Shown here in pieces: positions 45,559-56,576 of a DNA stretch of 64,000 bases (position 1 is the stretch's first letter; the number at the start of each line of letters is the position of its first letter). Position numbers and translations under genes: made by a program. The notes under the pieces were generated by a model. It was not told the DNA's origin and ran no database searches. It saw only the letters and a program-made list of their open reading frames with translations. Source of the DNA: JAJPKK01 sp963824905 (GTDB taxonomy: Bacteria; Pseudomonadota; Alphaproteobacteria; Rhizobiales; Xanthobacteraceae); assembly GCA_963824905.1 (NCBI GenBank), contig CAWGRH010000014.1, positions 310,001 to 374,000 on the forward strand. The letters are read 5' to 3'.

Positions 45559-45586
45559 GGAGGCCTCGCCCGCATCTTGCGGTTTG

Positions 45587-45624
45587 CATTTTCGCCGCGC
45601 GGTGCTTACTCGTCAGCGAAAATG
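45587..45624. promoter_or_regulatory. 9-bp dyad in the tsaD/hemC divergent region
   Basis: CATTTTCGC (45587-45595) and GCGAAAATG (45616-45624) are perfect inverted repeats with a 20-base spacer. They lie between the starts of tsaD (45558) and hemC (45672). The centre-to-centre distance of about 29 bases could place two half-sites on one face of the helix. No known regulator consensus is recognised. Confidence 0.35.
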
Positions 45625-45671
45625 TCGACAATGAACGGCGTTCGCGCCCGCGAGTAGCATTACGAGGTCTC

Positions 45672-46610
45672 ATGACGCAATCCTCCGCCGCGCCGTTTCT
45701 GCGTATCGGCACCCGCGGCAGCCCGCTCGCGCTGTGGCAGGCCCGCGAGGTACAGGCGCGGCTGGCGGCGGCCCATGGCGTCGCGCCGGAGGCGATCGCA
45801 ATCACGGTGATCAAGACGTCGGGCGACATCATCCAGGACCGCCCGCTCTCCGAGGTCGGCGGCAAGGGCCTGTTCACCAAGGAGATCGAGCAGGCGCTGA
45901 GCGATAACCGCATCGATCTCGCCGTGCACTCCTCGAAGGACATGCCGACGCTGCTGCCGGACGGGCTCGTGCTCACGGCGTGCCTGCCGCGCGAGGACGT
46001 CCGCGATGCCTTCATAAGCCGCAAGGCGGCGACGCTCGCCGGCCTTCCTCGCGGCGCTGTGGTCGGCACCGCGTCGTTGCGCCGCCAGGCGATGGTGAAG
46101 CGGCTGCGGCCCGATCTCCAGGTGGTCTCGTTTCGCGGCAACGTCGAAACGCGGCTCAAGAAGCTCGACGACGGCGTGGTCGATGCGACGCTTCTCGCGT
46201 TCGCCGGGCTGAAGCGGCTCGGCCGCGCCGACGTCGTGACCGCGATCCTCGAGGTCGATACGTTCCTCCCCGCGGTCGGGCAGGGCGCGATCGGGATCGA
46301 GACGCGGGCCGATGACGACCGCACCCGCGATCTCGTCGCGAGAATCGGCGATTCCGACACTCTGACCGCGCTCACCGCCGAGCGCGCGTTTCTCGCGGTG
46401 CTCGACGGCTCCTGCCGCACGCCGATCGCGGGGCACGCCCGCGTCGCCGGCAGCACGGTCACGTTCCGCGGCCTCATCCTGCGGCCCGACGGCAGCGAGT
46501 CCCTGGAAACGTCCCGCAGCGGTGCGGCTGCCGAGGCTGTCGCGCTGGGTATCGATGCCGGCCGCGAGCTGAAGGGCCGCGCTGCGCCGGATTTCTTCGT
46601 CACGGAGTGA
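45672..46610 (+). CDS. hemC: Hydroxymethylbilane synthase
   Basis: The 312-residue enzyme joins four porphobilinogens in heme synthesis. It shows IGTRGSPLALWQAREVQARL, KTSGDIIQDRPLSEVGGKGL, VHSSKDMPT and the dipyrromethane-cofactor cysteine 248 in LDGSCRTPIAGHA. Normal length. First of the hemC-hemD-mitofilin-like-hemY run. Confidence 0.96.
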   Translation: MTQSSAAPFLRIGTRGSPLALWQAREVQARLAAAHGVAPEAIAITVIKTSGDIIQDRPLSEVGGKGLFTKEIEQALSDNRIDLAVHSSKDMPTLLPDGLVLTACLPREDVRDAFISRKAATLAGLPRGAVVGTASLRRQAMVKRLRPDLQVVSFRGNVETRLKKLDDGVVDATLLAFAGLKRLGRADVVTAILEVDTFLPAVGQGAIGIETRADDDRTRDLVARIGDSDTLTALTAERAFLAVLDGSCRTPIAGHARVAGSTVTFRGLILRPDGSESLETSRSGAAAEAVALGIDAGRELKGRAAPDFFVTE

Positions 46611-46614
46611 GACC

Positions 46615-47328
46615 GTGCGCCTTCTCGTGACCCGGCCGGAGGCAGAGGGCGAACGCACCGCGGCGCGGCTGCGCGCGTTGGGACACGAGGTTTGGCTTGC
46701 GCCGCTGTTGCGGATCGAGCCGACCACCGATCTTGCCTTCGGGGCCGGTCCGTGGGCCGGGGTCGCGTTCACCAGCGCCAATGCGGTGCGGGCCGTCGCC
46801 TCGCACCCACGATTAACGGAACTCATCGCGCTCATCGCCTACACCGTCGGCGCGCGCACGCGGGACGCGGCGGTGGCTGCCGGTTTCGCCCGGGCAGTCT
46901 CGGCGGAGGGCGACGTCGAGGACCTCGTTCGCCTGGTCGAGGCCAAGGCGGACCGCCTCCTGCCGATTCTCTATTTCGCCGGCAGCGAACGCGCCGGCGA
47001 TCTCGAAGCCGCGCTTGGCCCGGCCGGGCGCTCGGTCGAGACGGTGATCGCTTACCGCGCGCGGCTCGTGAGTGATTTCGACGCGGACGTGCGGGACGCG
47101 ATCGCTCGCCGAAGAATTGAGGCGGTGCTGCATTATTCCGCGCGCAGCGCTGCCGCTTTCCTGGCCGCCACGGAAGCGACAGGCCTTGGGGACTTCGCCA
47201 AAGGCGCCAAGCACTTCTGCCTGTCGGCCGGGGTCGCGGCGCCGCTCGCCACGGCCGGTGCCCGCAACGTGCGCATCGCCGCCGCGCCCAATGAGAATGC
47301 ACTCATCGACCTGATCGAGAGCGCGTGA
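46615..47328 (+). CDS. hemD: Uroporphyrinogen-III synthase
   Basis: The 237-residue product is of HemD size and fold, with typically low conservation: RLLVTRPEAEGERTAARLRA at the start, VAFTSANAVRAVA, YTVGARTRDAAVAAGF and the late VAAPLATAGARNVRIA. It closes hydroxymethylbilane to uroporphyrinogen III. The start is GTG 46615, four bases after the hemC stop. Confidence 0.9.
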   Translation: MRLLVTRPEAEGERTAARLRALGHEVWLAPLLRIEPTTDLAFGAGPWAGVAFTSANAVRAVASHPRLTELIALIAYTVGARTRDAAVAAGFARAVSAEGDVEDLVRLVEAKADRLLPILYFAGSERAGDLEAALGPAGRSVETVIAYRARLVSDFDADVRDAIARRRIEAVLHYSARSAAAFLAATEATGLGDFAKGAKHFCLSAGVAAPLATAGARNVRIAAAPNENALIDLIESA

Positions 47329-47408
47329 AGATCAAGTCGTGAAGTTGCATTGCGGGAGAAACCGGTCCGCAGTATGCCGATTGGCAGGTATTGAATCGGA
47401 GACACGCT

Positions 47409-49108
47409 ATGGCGGATTCGGACGACGATGCGAGGCCCGGGCCGGACGGTCGCCGCCGCCGGGCACCTCCGACCATCGAGGGCCAGGCGGTAGAGATCCC
47501 GATCGAGCACGAGGCGCCCCCGTCCGTCGGCGAGGCATCGGCGGAACCGGACGCCGCCTCCATGACCGAACCCGAAGCTCCGGTGGCCGAGCACGCCGCC
47601 GCGACAACTGCCCCCGACCAAGTCACCGAGCCGGCAATGGCGCAATCCGTCGTCGAGCCGCTCGCCGCCGAATCCGAAATGCCGGCGGCCAAGCCCGCCA
47701 CATCCGTTCCGGGTATCGCCGCACCTTCAGGGTCTGAACTCGCCGCCGCCCCCCGAATCGAATGAGACCCCGCACTCCGTACCCCCGCGGCCCGCGAAGG
47801 CACGGACGCCGTGGTTCGCGATCCTCGCGTCCGGCATCGTCGGCGCCGGCCTCACCGCGGTTGCTGCCGGAGCGGCCTGGATCTATGGCGCTCCGCTCCT
47901 CGAGCCTGACACTTCGAGCCTGAATGCGCGGCTCACCCGCCTCGAAATGCACACGCCGACCGCGGCCGAGATCGCGGCAGCGACGGTACCCGACATGGGG
48001 AAGGTGTCCGCCGCCAAGATCGATGAGCTCGCGGCGCGCCTGACCAAGCTCGAGGCCGCCGAGACCGCGGCCGCACGTCAGGCACCGGTCGCGGACAACG
48101 CGAAGGTCGACGATCTCGCCGCGCGCCTGACCAAGCTCGAGGCCGCCGAGACCGCGGGCGCACGTCAGGCGCCGGTCGCGGACACCTCGAAGCTCGACGA
48201 TCTCGCCACGCGGGTATCGCGGCTCGAAAGCACGCCGCCACCGGCGAGCCCGCCTGCGGCCGATGCCGGCGAGCTCAAGGAGCTTGGTACACGCGTCGCC
48301 GCGGTGGAAACGACGATGAAGCCGATTGCCGGGCACCTCGCCGAGATCGAGCGCCAGGGCGCCACCAATGCCAAGGCGGCGCAAGACGCGAACAGCCGCG
48401 CGGAGACCGTCGCCAAGGCGATGGCCGAGGCAAGACAAGTCGGCGCCGACCAGGAAAAATCGCACCAAGGAACGCGAACGGAGGTGGCGGGCCTCTCCGG
48501 GCGCCTCGGTGCGCTCGAAACCCAGGTGAAGCAGGTCGGCGACCAGGTGGCCGAAGCGTCCGTTCCCAAGCCGGACGAGGCGCTGCGCTTCGCACTGGTC
48601 GCGGCCGGCCTGCGCTCGGCGCTCGAGCGCGGCGAGCCGTTCACCGCGGAACTCGCCGCGGCGAAGACGGTCGGGGTCGACCCTGCCCTGCTGGCGCAGC
48701 TCGGGCCATTCGCGTCGACCGGTGTGCCTAACGTTCAGGAGCTGTTTCGCGAGCTCGGCGCCCTCATTCCGGAGATGCTCAAGGTGTCCGCTCCAGCCGC
48801 CCAGGAAGGCAGCTATCTCGATCGCCTCCAGGCCCATGCCGAACGGCTCGTGCGCATCCGCCCGGTCGGAGATCACGCGGGTGACGATCCCGCGACGGTG
48901 ACTCGGGCGGATCGAGCGTGACATGGCGCGGCGCGATCTCACCGCCGTGCTCGCCGAGCTCGACAAGCTTCCGGCTCCGGTCCAGGCGATCGCCGAGCCG
49001 TGGCGCAAGAAGGCGCTCGCCCGCCAGACCGCGGGCGAGGCGTCGGCCAAGCTCATCTCCGTATCCTTCGCCAAGCTCGGCGCTTCCACAGGTCCCGCCA
49101 AGCAATGA
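47409..49108 (+). pseudogene. Mitofilin-like (COG4223) membrane protein gene with two frameshifts
   Basis: Three collinear frames make up one protein: a Pro/Ala-rich head (MADSDDDARPGPDGRRRRAP), a segment with one membrane span (TPWFAILASGIVGAGLTAVA) and a long coiled coil, and a C-terminal helical piece (ARRDLTAVLAELDKLPAPVQ). The first shift is in a run of six C near 47745-47755; the second is near 48905-48915. Alphaproteobacterial relatives lie between hemD and hemY and are linked to inner-membrane organisation, the bacterial counterpart of Mic60. GGAG precedes ATG 47409. Its stop overlaps the hemY start (ATGA at 49105). Confidence 0.8.
48022..48222 (+). repeat. 87-bp tandem repeat in the coiled-coil region
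   Basis: Two full units (48022-48108, 48109-48195) and a partial third encode 29-residue repeats of the form DDLAARLTKLEAAETAxARQ. The unit is a whole number of codons and roughly four heptads, so copy-number change would lengthen the coiled coil without breaking it. Confidence 0.85.
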
Positions 49109-50813
49109 TCCGTTTCATCATCTTCCTCCTCGCGACAGCCGGGCTCGCATTCGCGGCCGTGTGGCTCGCCGACCGTCCCGGCGCGGTCACCATCGATTGG
49201 CTTGGCTATCACGCCGACACCTCGGTCGGCGTGCTGGTCGGAACGGTGCTCGCAATCGTCTGCGTGGTGCTGATCCTGTGGTCGCTCGGCGGCTATCTTC
49301 TTCGCGCACCGGGACGATTGCGGCGCGGCTCGCGTGCGCGGCGCGCCGCCCGCGGCAATCACGCAGTCGCCAGAGGTCTCGTCGCCATCGGCGCCGGCGA
49401 CCTGCAGGCGGCGCTCAGGCATGCAAGAGAGGCCGCGCGGCATGCGGGAGACCAGCCGCTGACCCTGCTCCTGCAGGCGCAGACCGCGCAGCTTGCGGGC
49501 ACGCGCAACGGCGCCGACTCCGCCTTTCGCGCCATGGCGGACAAGCCCGAGACGAAGCTGCTCGGCCTGCGCGGGCTCTTCATCGAGGCGCAGCGCCGCA
49601 ACGATGCGGTGGCGGCGCGTGGCTTTGCCGAGGAGGCCGCCAGGGAGGCGCCGTCGCTCGCCTGGGCCGGCCAGGCGACGTTCGACTTCCATTGTGCCGA
49701 TGGCGACTGGGCCGGCGCGCTCGAAGCCCTCGAACGCAACAATCGCGGCGGGCTCCTCGACCGGGACACCTATCGGCGCCAGCGGGCGGTGCTGCTGACC
49801 GCGCAGGCGCTCTCCCTCGAGGCGACCGACCGCGCCGCGGCGAGCGCGCTCGCCGAGGAGGCGGTGAAGCTGTGCCCCGGCCTCACCCCGGCGGCCACGC
49901 TTGCCGGACGCCTGCTCGGGGAAGCCGGTGAGCGGCGAAAGGCGGGACGCATCCTGGAGGCCGCCTGGCGCGAGGAGCCGCATCCCGACATCGCCGACAC
50001 CTATGCCGACATCGTGCCCGGAGCATCGGCGCGCGAGCGGCTCACTCGCATGCGCACGCTGGCGCGGATGGCCGACAGCCACCTGGAAAGCCGGCTGGCA
50101 GTGGCCCGCGCCGCACTCGACGCGCACGAGTTCGCCGAAGCGCGGGAAAGCCTCAAGCCGCTGCTCGCGACGCCGACCCGGCGCGTCGCCGCGCTGATGG
50201 CCCACCTCGAGGAGGCGGAGACCGGCGACGTCGGCCGCACCCGAGAATGGATGGCACGTGCCGTCCATGCCGCGCTCGATCCGGTGTGGACCGCCGACGG
50301 GCTGATCGCCGAGCACTGGATGCCGGTTTCGCCGGCGACCGGCCGCCTCGATGCGTTCCGTTGGCGGGTGCCGGTCGCCAACCTCACGCCGCGGGGCCCG
50401 CTGCTCGAGCCGGCGCCCTCCGCGCCGGCCATTCCTGCGCCGGCCATTCCCGCACCCGCAATTCGCACCCCGACGAGCCCGCCCACCAAGGACGTCACGC
50501 CTCCGGCCAAGCGTCCCGAAGCGCCGCCCAAAGCGGAGGCCGCCCCAGCGGCGCCGCCGCCACCGAAGCCAGCGCCGGCCCCGGAGCCGGTGGTGGAGGT
50601 GGCGCCGATCGAGGTGATCCCGGCGCCGGTCCCCGCGACGATCGAGATCGCGCCTGCACCCGCACCGGGCCCTCAAGCGAAGGAGCTTCGTCCACCGAGG
50701 CTGCGATCCTGGTTCCGGACGATCCAGGGCCGGAGCCCGAGTCTCCACCAACCGCGCGAACGGCCCAGGCCCGCGCACGGCGGTCATGGTTCTCACGCAA
50801 CACCGCCGGGTGA
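49105..50813 (+). pseudogene. hemY: HemY-family protein gene with a C-terminal frameshift
   Basis: The frame from ATG 49105 encodes the HemY N-terminus (MIRFIIFLLATAGLAFAAVW, two membrane spans to ~65) and a TPR-like helical domain (to ~430), then a Pro/Ala-rich tail. Near 50660-50690 the tail switches frame: the alternative phase reads AAILVPDDPGPEPE and ends RSWFSRNTAG-stop at 50811-50813, which fits relatives. The original frame would run to 51099 across the next gene's end. HemY is a membrane protein of late heme metabolism (not the Bacillus oxidase). The functional part is intact. Confidence 0.82.
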
Positions 50814-50822
50814 GAACGCGCG

Positions 50823-51695
50823 TTACTTCGCGGCCTCCGCCAGCGTGCCGGTCGCGGGCCCTTCGCCGATGACGAGGAGCGTCGTGTCCTCGTCCTTGGC
50901 GCCGTCCCAGTGCACGCCCTTGCCGAAATGCGTGACGAAGGTGCCGGGCTTCATCGGGACGGTGAGATTGTCCGGATCGAACTTGTCGCCCGTGCCGACC
51001 CACCAGGTGCCCGACAGCACGGTGATGAAGCGATCGTTGGGATGGAAATGCGGGCGGCTGAAGTGGTTGCCCTTGAGCCAGGTGAGCATCTGGACATAGA
51101 GGCCGGGCTTGTCCGGATCGCCGTAGAGCGTCGCCGTCCGGTTGCCGCCATTGTCCTTCCACTCGATCTGGTCCGGCGACTTCGCGGTGACGGCGGTCGG
51201 ATCGAAGCCCGCATAGGCGCCGGTCGCTCTCGGGACCGGCGTGTTCGCGGTCGGGCCGTAGCCGGTGATGAGATAGGCACCGGGCTCCTCCTTGGTGCCG
51301 TCCCAGTGCACCTTGAGGGCGTGATCGATCATGAAGGAGCCCTTGGGCAGCCGCACCGCGCCGGCGGGATCGACCACCGGGCCGGTGCCTTTCCATCCGG
51401 CGCCGTCGATCACAGTGATGACGCGGTCATTGGGATGGATGTGCGGACCGCCGAAGCGGTTAGGCTTGAACTTGTTGATGTAGATGTAGAGCGCGCCGGG
51501 CTTCTCCGGATCGCCGTAGAGCACGGTGCGGTTGGTCTCGACCTTGTCGGTCGGATCGGCCCACACGAACTGGTCCGGCGTCTTGAAGATGACGGCCTTG
51601 GGGTCGAGCTCGGCCGCCTGGGCCGCGGTCGCGAAGCCCAAAGCCGCTGCGCTCACGGCGAATGCAAGATGAAGGCGGGCAGGTCGGTTGGACAT
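50823..51695 (-). CDS. Exported bicupin protein
   Basis: The 290-residue product has a signal peptide (to TAAQAAE) and two cupin domains. Each has a GGPHIHPNDRVITV- or RPHFHPNDRFITVL-type metal motif (HxHPxxR) and a later KVHWDG or GVHWDG histidine, preceded by a VLYGDPEKPGxxY-type strand. The two halves align with each other, indicating internal duplication. It is likely a periplasmic metal-binding protein; enzymatic activity is not determined. Confidence 0.85.
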   Translation of the reverse strand: MSNRPARLHLAFAVSAAALGFATAAQAAELDPKAVIFKTPDQFVWADPTDKVETNRTVLYGDPEKPGALYIYINKFKPNRFGGPHIHPNDRVITVIDGAGWKGTGPVVDPAGAVRLPKGSFMIDHALKVHWDGTKEEPGAYLITGYGPTANTPVPRATGAYAGFDPTAVTAKSPDQIEWKDNGGNRTATLYGDPDKPGLYVQMLTWLKGNHFSRPHFHPNDRFITVLSGTWWVGTGDKFDPDNLTVPMKPGTFVTHFGKGVHWDGAKDEDTTLLVIGEGPATGTLAEAAK

Positions 51696-51815
51696 TTTCG
51701 TCTCCCTGATGACTTCCGGCGAAAGGAGTCATAGGCCGGCTTGGTATGCTTCCGATGGAGCAACGCTAGCCGGTCGCAACAATCTCGGACAGGGGAGCCG
51801 GCGACATTCGTCGCC

Positions 51816-52574
51816 TCACACCTGCAGGAACAGCGCGAACGGCTCCTCGATGGTGCGCCTGAGAAAGCGCCGGTAGACCGCATGGCAGGCGTCGCTTGCG
51901 GACACCACTCCGAATCGGGTTTCGCCGAGCGCGTTCGGGGGGATCAACACTATGGGAACCGAAACCGGCGTCAGATGCGAGCCGCGGCCGGACATCAGCG
52001 TCGTCATGATGCCGTGCATCTCGCCGGAGATCGTCGGGCGACTCAGGATCACCAGCCGGTACTGGCCGTTGCGGTTGGTGATGAAATAGATGAAGCCGGA
52101 CTGGTTCGGCACCGCGACTGCACCGGCCTGGGAAAACGCGGCGTCGATCCGCTCCGACTCGCGAAACGCGAGGCGTGAGCTTTCCTCGTCCCACAGGATC
52201 TCGGTGAGGTAGGCGTAGATCGCCGCCGGCTCGCTGAACGACGGACGCAAGGTCACGTAGGTGCCTTCGAGCCAGGAAACGGACGGCCGCGAATAGTAGC
52301 CGAGCTCGCCGGGTGCAAGTCCGGTCGCCGGCATGGGCGCCGGCGGTGGCGCCGCCGCCTCGCTGCGCAGGTTGACGCCGAGCGCACCCTCGATGCGGAT
52401 GGTGGTGGCGAGGGTGAATGGGCGGCGCCCGGACAGCACTTTTTCCAGCGTCGAGATGCTGATCTTCGCAAGGTCGGCAAGGCCGCGCCGAGACACGCGG
52501 CGCCGCGCCAATTCCTCGCGGATGCGGTTCGCGATGAGGCGGCTCTGCTGCTCGGAGAGATTGTGCTCGGTCAC
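51816..52574 (-). CDS. Helix-turn-helix regulator with a C-terminal sensing domain
   Basis: The 252-residue product has an XRE/lambda-type helix-turn-helix near residues 15-55 (IREELARRRVSRRGLADLAK, ISISTLEKVLSGRR). A Pro/Ala linker and a ~150-residue domain follow (YVTLRPSFSEPAAIYAYLTE, FIYFITNRNGQYRLVILSRP) that may sense a ligand. The GTG at 52574 with GAAGG 8 bases upstream is preferred over a 362-residue frame with a non-homologous head. Targets are unknown; the exported bicupin gene lies just downstream, 120 bases away. Confidence 0.7.
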   Translation of the reverse strand: MTEHNLSEQQSRLIANRIREELARRRVSRRGLADLAKISISTLEKVLSGRRPFTLATTIRIEGALGVNLRSEAAAPPPAPMPATGLAPGELGYYSRPSVSWLEGTYVTLRPSFSEPAAIYAYLTEILWDEESSRLAFRESERIDAAFSQAGAVAVPNQSGFIYFITNRNGQYRLVILSRPTISGEMHGIMTTLMSGRGSHLTPVSVPIVLIPPNALGETRFGVVSASDACHAVYRRFLRRTIEEPFALFLQV

Positions 52575-52964
52575 GGGACGCCTTCCCGTCCCGATCCGTA
52601 CATCTGCGCACAAATCCGCACAACCGCGATTCGGCGCCTTGCGGAACAAGACCGGGAAAGACGCTCGCGGAGCGCCTGTCCCCGGCGCACAAAGAGAGGC
52701 GAACGGTTTCCTCGCATCCCGTCGTCCACTCCACCCGACGGAGCCTGCGAGGAGAGCGGTGACGGCCCATGCCCCCCACCCCCCACCGTCATCGCCCGTG
52801 GCGGTCGTCACGAAATTTTTCGCGACGGCCGCCATTTTCATGTGCGGGCGGGCGGAAGGGCGGGAGTACCGATCCCTGCGAGCGCGCGCCCGGCGCGCTT
52901 GCACCGCCGGCCGTTCGCCCTATAGTCCGCGCCGATTTTTCGTCAGACACGCGGAGATGAGGCT

Positions 52965-54197
<1,233 letters not shown>

Positions 54198-54201
54198 CGA
54201 T

Positions 54202-54317
54202 CCCTCCCCGGCTTCGGGGAGGGTGGTCGAGCGACAGCGAGGTCGGGCGGGTTCCGCGAGCGTAGCGAGCAAAGCGAAGAAAGAACCCCACCCTGCCCTC
54301 CCCGAAGCCGGGGAGGG
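54202..54317. repeat. Inverted-repeat element after argG
   Basis: CCCTCCCCGGCTTCGGGGAG (from 54202) recurs as an exact 22-bp reverse complement at 54296-54317; both arms are hairpins. The ~70 bases between arms contain GCGAGCGTAGCGAGC. It begins four bases after the argG stop and separates two convergent genes, the same setting as the element at 32331. Confidence 0.8.
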
Positions 54318-54350
54318 AAAGATCGCGCTTCGCGCCCCCCGGACCAAACG

Positions 54351-54377
54351 AAAAAGGGCCGGCACATCGGCCGGCCC
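54351..54377 (-). terminator. Rho-independent terminator of the OmpA-family gene
   Basis: On the minus strand GGGCCGGC, a 6-base loop and GCCGGCCC are followed by TTTTTCG (54351-54355 read in reverse). The perfect 8-bp stem lies 24 bases past the stop of the OmpA-family gene. Confidence 0.85.
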
Positions 54378-54401
54378 TCGTAACAAGCGTTGTGCGTGCG
54401 A

Positions 54402-56261
54402 TCAGTTCGCCTGCGCGGTGAGCAGCGGGGTGATGCGGCGCACCGCGACGCGGCGGTTGGCGCGCTCAGGCGCCGGCGTCTGCACCTTCAGGAACTGCTT
54501 GCCGTAGCCCTGGCTGGTGAGATTTTCCGCCGGCACGCCGAACTGGTTGGTGAGCAGCACCGCGACCAATTCGGCGCGGTGGTCGGACAGCGACAGGTTG
54601 TCGACGTCGGCGCCCACGGCGTCAGTATGGCCTTCGATCAGGAACACCTCGGCAGGGTTCGCCTGCACCGCCTGCAGCATGCCCTGGGCGACGCCGGCGA
54701 GGCGCTGGGCCTGGTCGGGCGCGATCTCCCACGAGGCGGTGTCGAAGTTCACGGTGTCGATGTCGACGCGCGGCATGCGGGCGCGCAGCGGCTCGTTGTA
54801 GCGGATCTCGTCGAGCGAATAGCGGCGGTCGATCACCTCGACCGGCGGCGCGGCGAGCGTCATGTAGATCTGGGCCGGCGTCGCCACCGCGGTCTCCCGG
54901 ACGTAGAGCTCCGGCGCAACCCGCACCACCGGCGGGCCGAGGTTGAGCGCAACGCCGATGCCGAGGCCGCCGATGCCGACGGCGAGCCCGGGCGTCGCAA
55001 TGGCGACCGCAGGACCGCCGACGACCAAGGCCGGACCACCGATGACCGCGACGGGGGCGACCACGGTGTTGTCGATGATGATGATCTCGCGGCCGAACGC
55101 GTCGCGGCGGATGCGGCGCATCAGCCGGCCGTTGCCGTCGACCTCGGTCACGACGCGCGAACCGTCGGGACGGACGGCGATGGTGGCGACGATGTCGCCG
55201 CGGCGCTCGACATTGACCTCGCGCGCATTGAAGGCGAAGCGAGCCGCTTCGTCATGACGAATGATGTCACGGCCGCCCTCGCGGATGATGACGCGATCGT
55301 GCTCGCGGATGACCGTGCGGTTGCCTTCCTGCACCTCCTGCCGTTCGGCGCGCACAGCATCGAGGCGGTGCGGCATTGCGGCGGGATCGACCGGACGGGT
55401 CACCGGCGGCGCGGCGAAGGCGCTCGCCGGATGCGGCGGTGCCGCCGGGATCGCCCCGGTCGCATTCGGTGCCGGCTGCCCGGCCGGACGTCCAAAGGCC
55501 GGCGCAGGCGCCGGTGCCAGACCGGCGGCGGCCGGCGGCGCAGGGTGAGCGGCGGGCGCAACATTGGGTGCAACGGCGGCGGCGGCTGGTGCGCCGGTCT
55601 TCGGCGGCGTCTGGGCGGTCGGCGCCACCGGCGGAATCCCTGCCCGCTGCGGCGCTGGCGGCGCCGCGGCGGCAGGTGCGAGGCCTGGAGCGGCGGCGGC
55701 CGGATGCGGGGCCGGTGCGGGCGCGACGTTGGGTGCAGCAGCGGCGGCGCCCGTCGGCCTTGGGGCCGTCTGGGCGGTCGGCGCGACCGGCGGCGTTCCG
55801 GCCCGCTGCGGCGCGGGCGGAGCGGCGGCGGCAGGCGCGAGGCCCGGAGCGGCGGCGGCCGGATGCGGGGCCGGTGTGGCAGCGCCGGGCGCTGGGTGTT
55901 GAGCCGGAGGTGCAAACGCGGCAGCCGGCGGCGTGTGCGGAGCGGCGGGGACAGCTGCCGCGGCGGGCGGCGCGGGATGAGCGGCGGGCGGTGTCGCAGC
56001 CGCGGCGGGCGGCGCGTGGGGAACTGCTGGCGCCGTGGCGGCGCCCGGCGGATGCGGCTGCGGGGCCCCGGTTGCGTTCGGCGCCGCCGGACGACCCGGC
56101 TGGGCCGGCTGGCCCGGACGCTGCGCCGGGACCGTGCCCGGCTTCTGCGGGTCCGCCGCCTGCGCGAGCTGCAGGGTCTGCGCCGTCACGGCGTGGCCGC
56201 CGCAAGAGATCGCCACTGCCGCCAGGATGGCTGCGGAAGTCAGAAATGTCGTGCGTGTCAT
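54402..56261 (-). CDS. OmpA-family peptidoglycan-binding protein with a Pro/Ala-rich region
   Basis: The 619-residue product has a signal peptide (MTRTTFLTSAAILAAVAISC, cleavage near VTAQ), ~270 residues of Pro/Ala-rich repeats, a middle region of unknown fold (NRTVIREHDRVIIREGGRDI) and a C-terminal OmpA domain (FLIEGHTDAVGADVDNLSLS, then ANRRVAVRR) that binds peptidoglycan. The cysteine in the signal could suggest a lipoprotein, but no clear lipobox is seen. It may tether the envelope, with the Pro/Ala part spanning the periplasm. Start 56261 is set by the signal peptide. Confidence 0.82.
   Translation of the reverse strand: MTRTTFLTSAAILAAVAISCGGHAVTAQTLQLAQAADPQKPGTVPAQRPGQPAQPGRPAAPNATGAPQPHPPGAATAPAVPHAPPAAAATPPAAHPAPPAAAAVPAAPHTPPAAAFAPPAQHPAPGAATPAPHPAAAAPGLAPAAAAPPAPQRAGTPPVAPTAQTAPRPTGAAAAAPNVAPAPAPHPAAAAPGLAPAAAAPPAPQRAGIPPVAPTAQTPPKTGAPAAAAVAPNVAPAAHPAPPAAAGLAPAPAPAFGRPAGQPAPNATGAIPAAPPHPASAFAAPPVTRPVDPAAMPHRLDAVRAERQEVQEGNRTVIREHDRVIIREGGRDIIRHDEAARFAFNAREVNVERRGDIVATIAVRPDGSRVVTEVDGNGRLMRRIRRDAFGREIIIIDNTVVAPVAVIGGPALVVGGPAVAIATPGLAVGIGGLGIGVALNLGPPVVRVAPELYVRETAVATPAQIYMTLAAPPVEVIDRRYSLDEIRYNEPLRARMPRVDIDTVNFDTASWEIAPDQAQRLAGVAQGMLQAVQANPAEVFLIEGHTDAVGADVDNLSLSDHRAELVAVLLTNQFGVPAENLTSQGYGKQFLKVQTPAPERANRRVAVRRITPLLTAQAN
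55561..55890 (-). repeat. 165-bp tandem repeat in the Pro/Ala region
   Basis: Two adjacent ~165-bp units (55561-55725, 55726-55890) encode 55-residue repeats containing PGLAPAAAAPPAPQRAG and PPVAPTAQT. Differences between the units are mainly substitutions, with frame preserved. The length of this spacer could vary between strains. Confidence 0.75.
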
Positions 56262-56576
56262 GCGAATCTCGTCCCCCGGTGGATCGTTCGCCGCCTCTTG
56301 ATCGGGCGCATCGCGCGCGCAAGGTCCGGCGCAGACCTGTGAGCAATGCCAACAACACGACAAAACTACGGCGAATCGCTACGTCCGCGGCGGGCAGCGA
56401 AAAGCGTCGATATTCCGCCGCGCCGGTGTCCATTGGCCGCCGCAGTTCGCGTTTCGTTTCGTGGGATTTACCGCCCGCGGTGATCGCGTTGCGCGACGAA
56501 GGCCGCGTGCACACGCCGCAACGTCCCGCTCAGCCAGCGCAACCCGGCTTATGCCGGCGGGAAAACGCAGCGCTGC
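56262..56576. other. 315-bp gap between sdhB and the OmpA-family gene
   Basis: Both neighbours are on the minus strand. Just after the sdhB stop are a GCAGCGCTGC palindrome followed on the minus strand by GTTTTC, and a small CCGGC-TTAT-GCCGG hairpin (56544-56557). These may be a weak terminator. The remainder presumably carries the promoter of the OmpA-family gene; no gene or repeat is recognised. Confidence 0.4.

Noticed and set aside
47623..51396. A 1257-codon minus-strand open frame
   Set aside because: It runs antisense to the mitofilin-like and hemY genes, has low-complexity Arg/Gly-rich content with no domain, and is a product of high GC codon bias.
54390..56342. A 650-codon plus-strand frame opposite the OmpA-family gene
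   Set aside because: Its composition (Arg/Gly/Ala-rich) is the complement of the Pro/Ala repeats; the minus-strand frame has a signal peptide and an OmpA domain.
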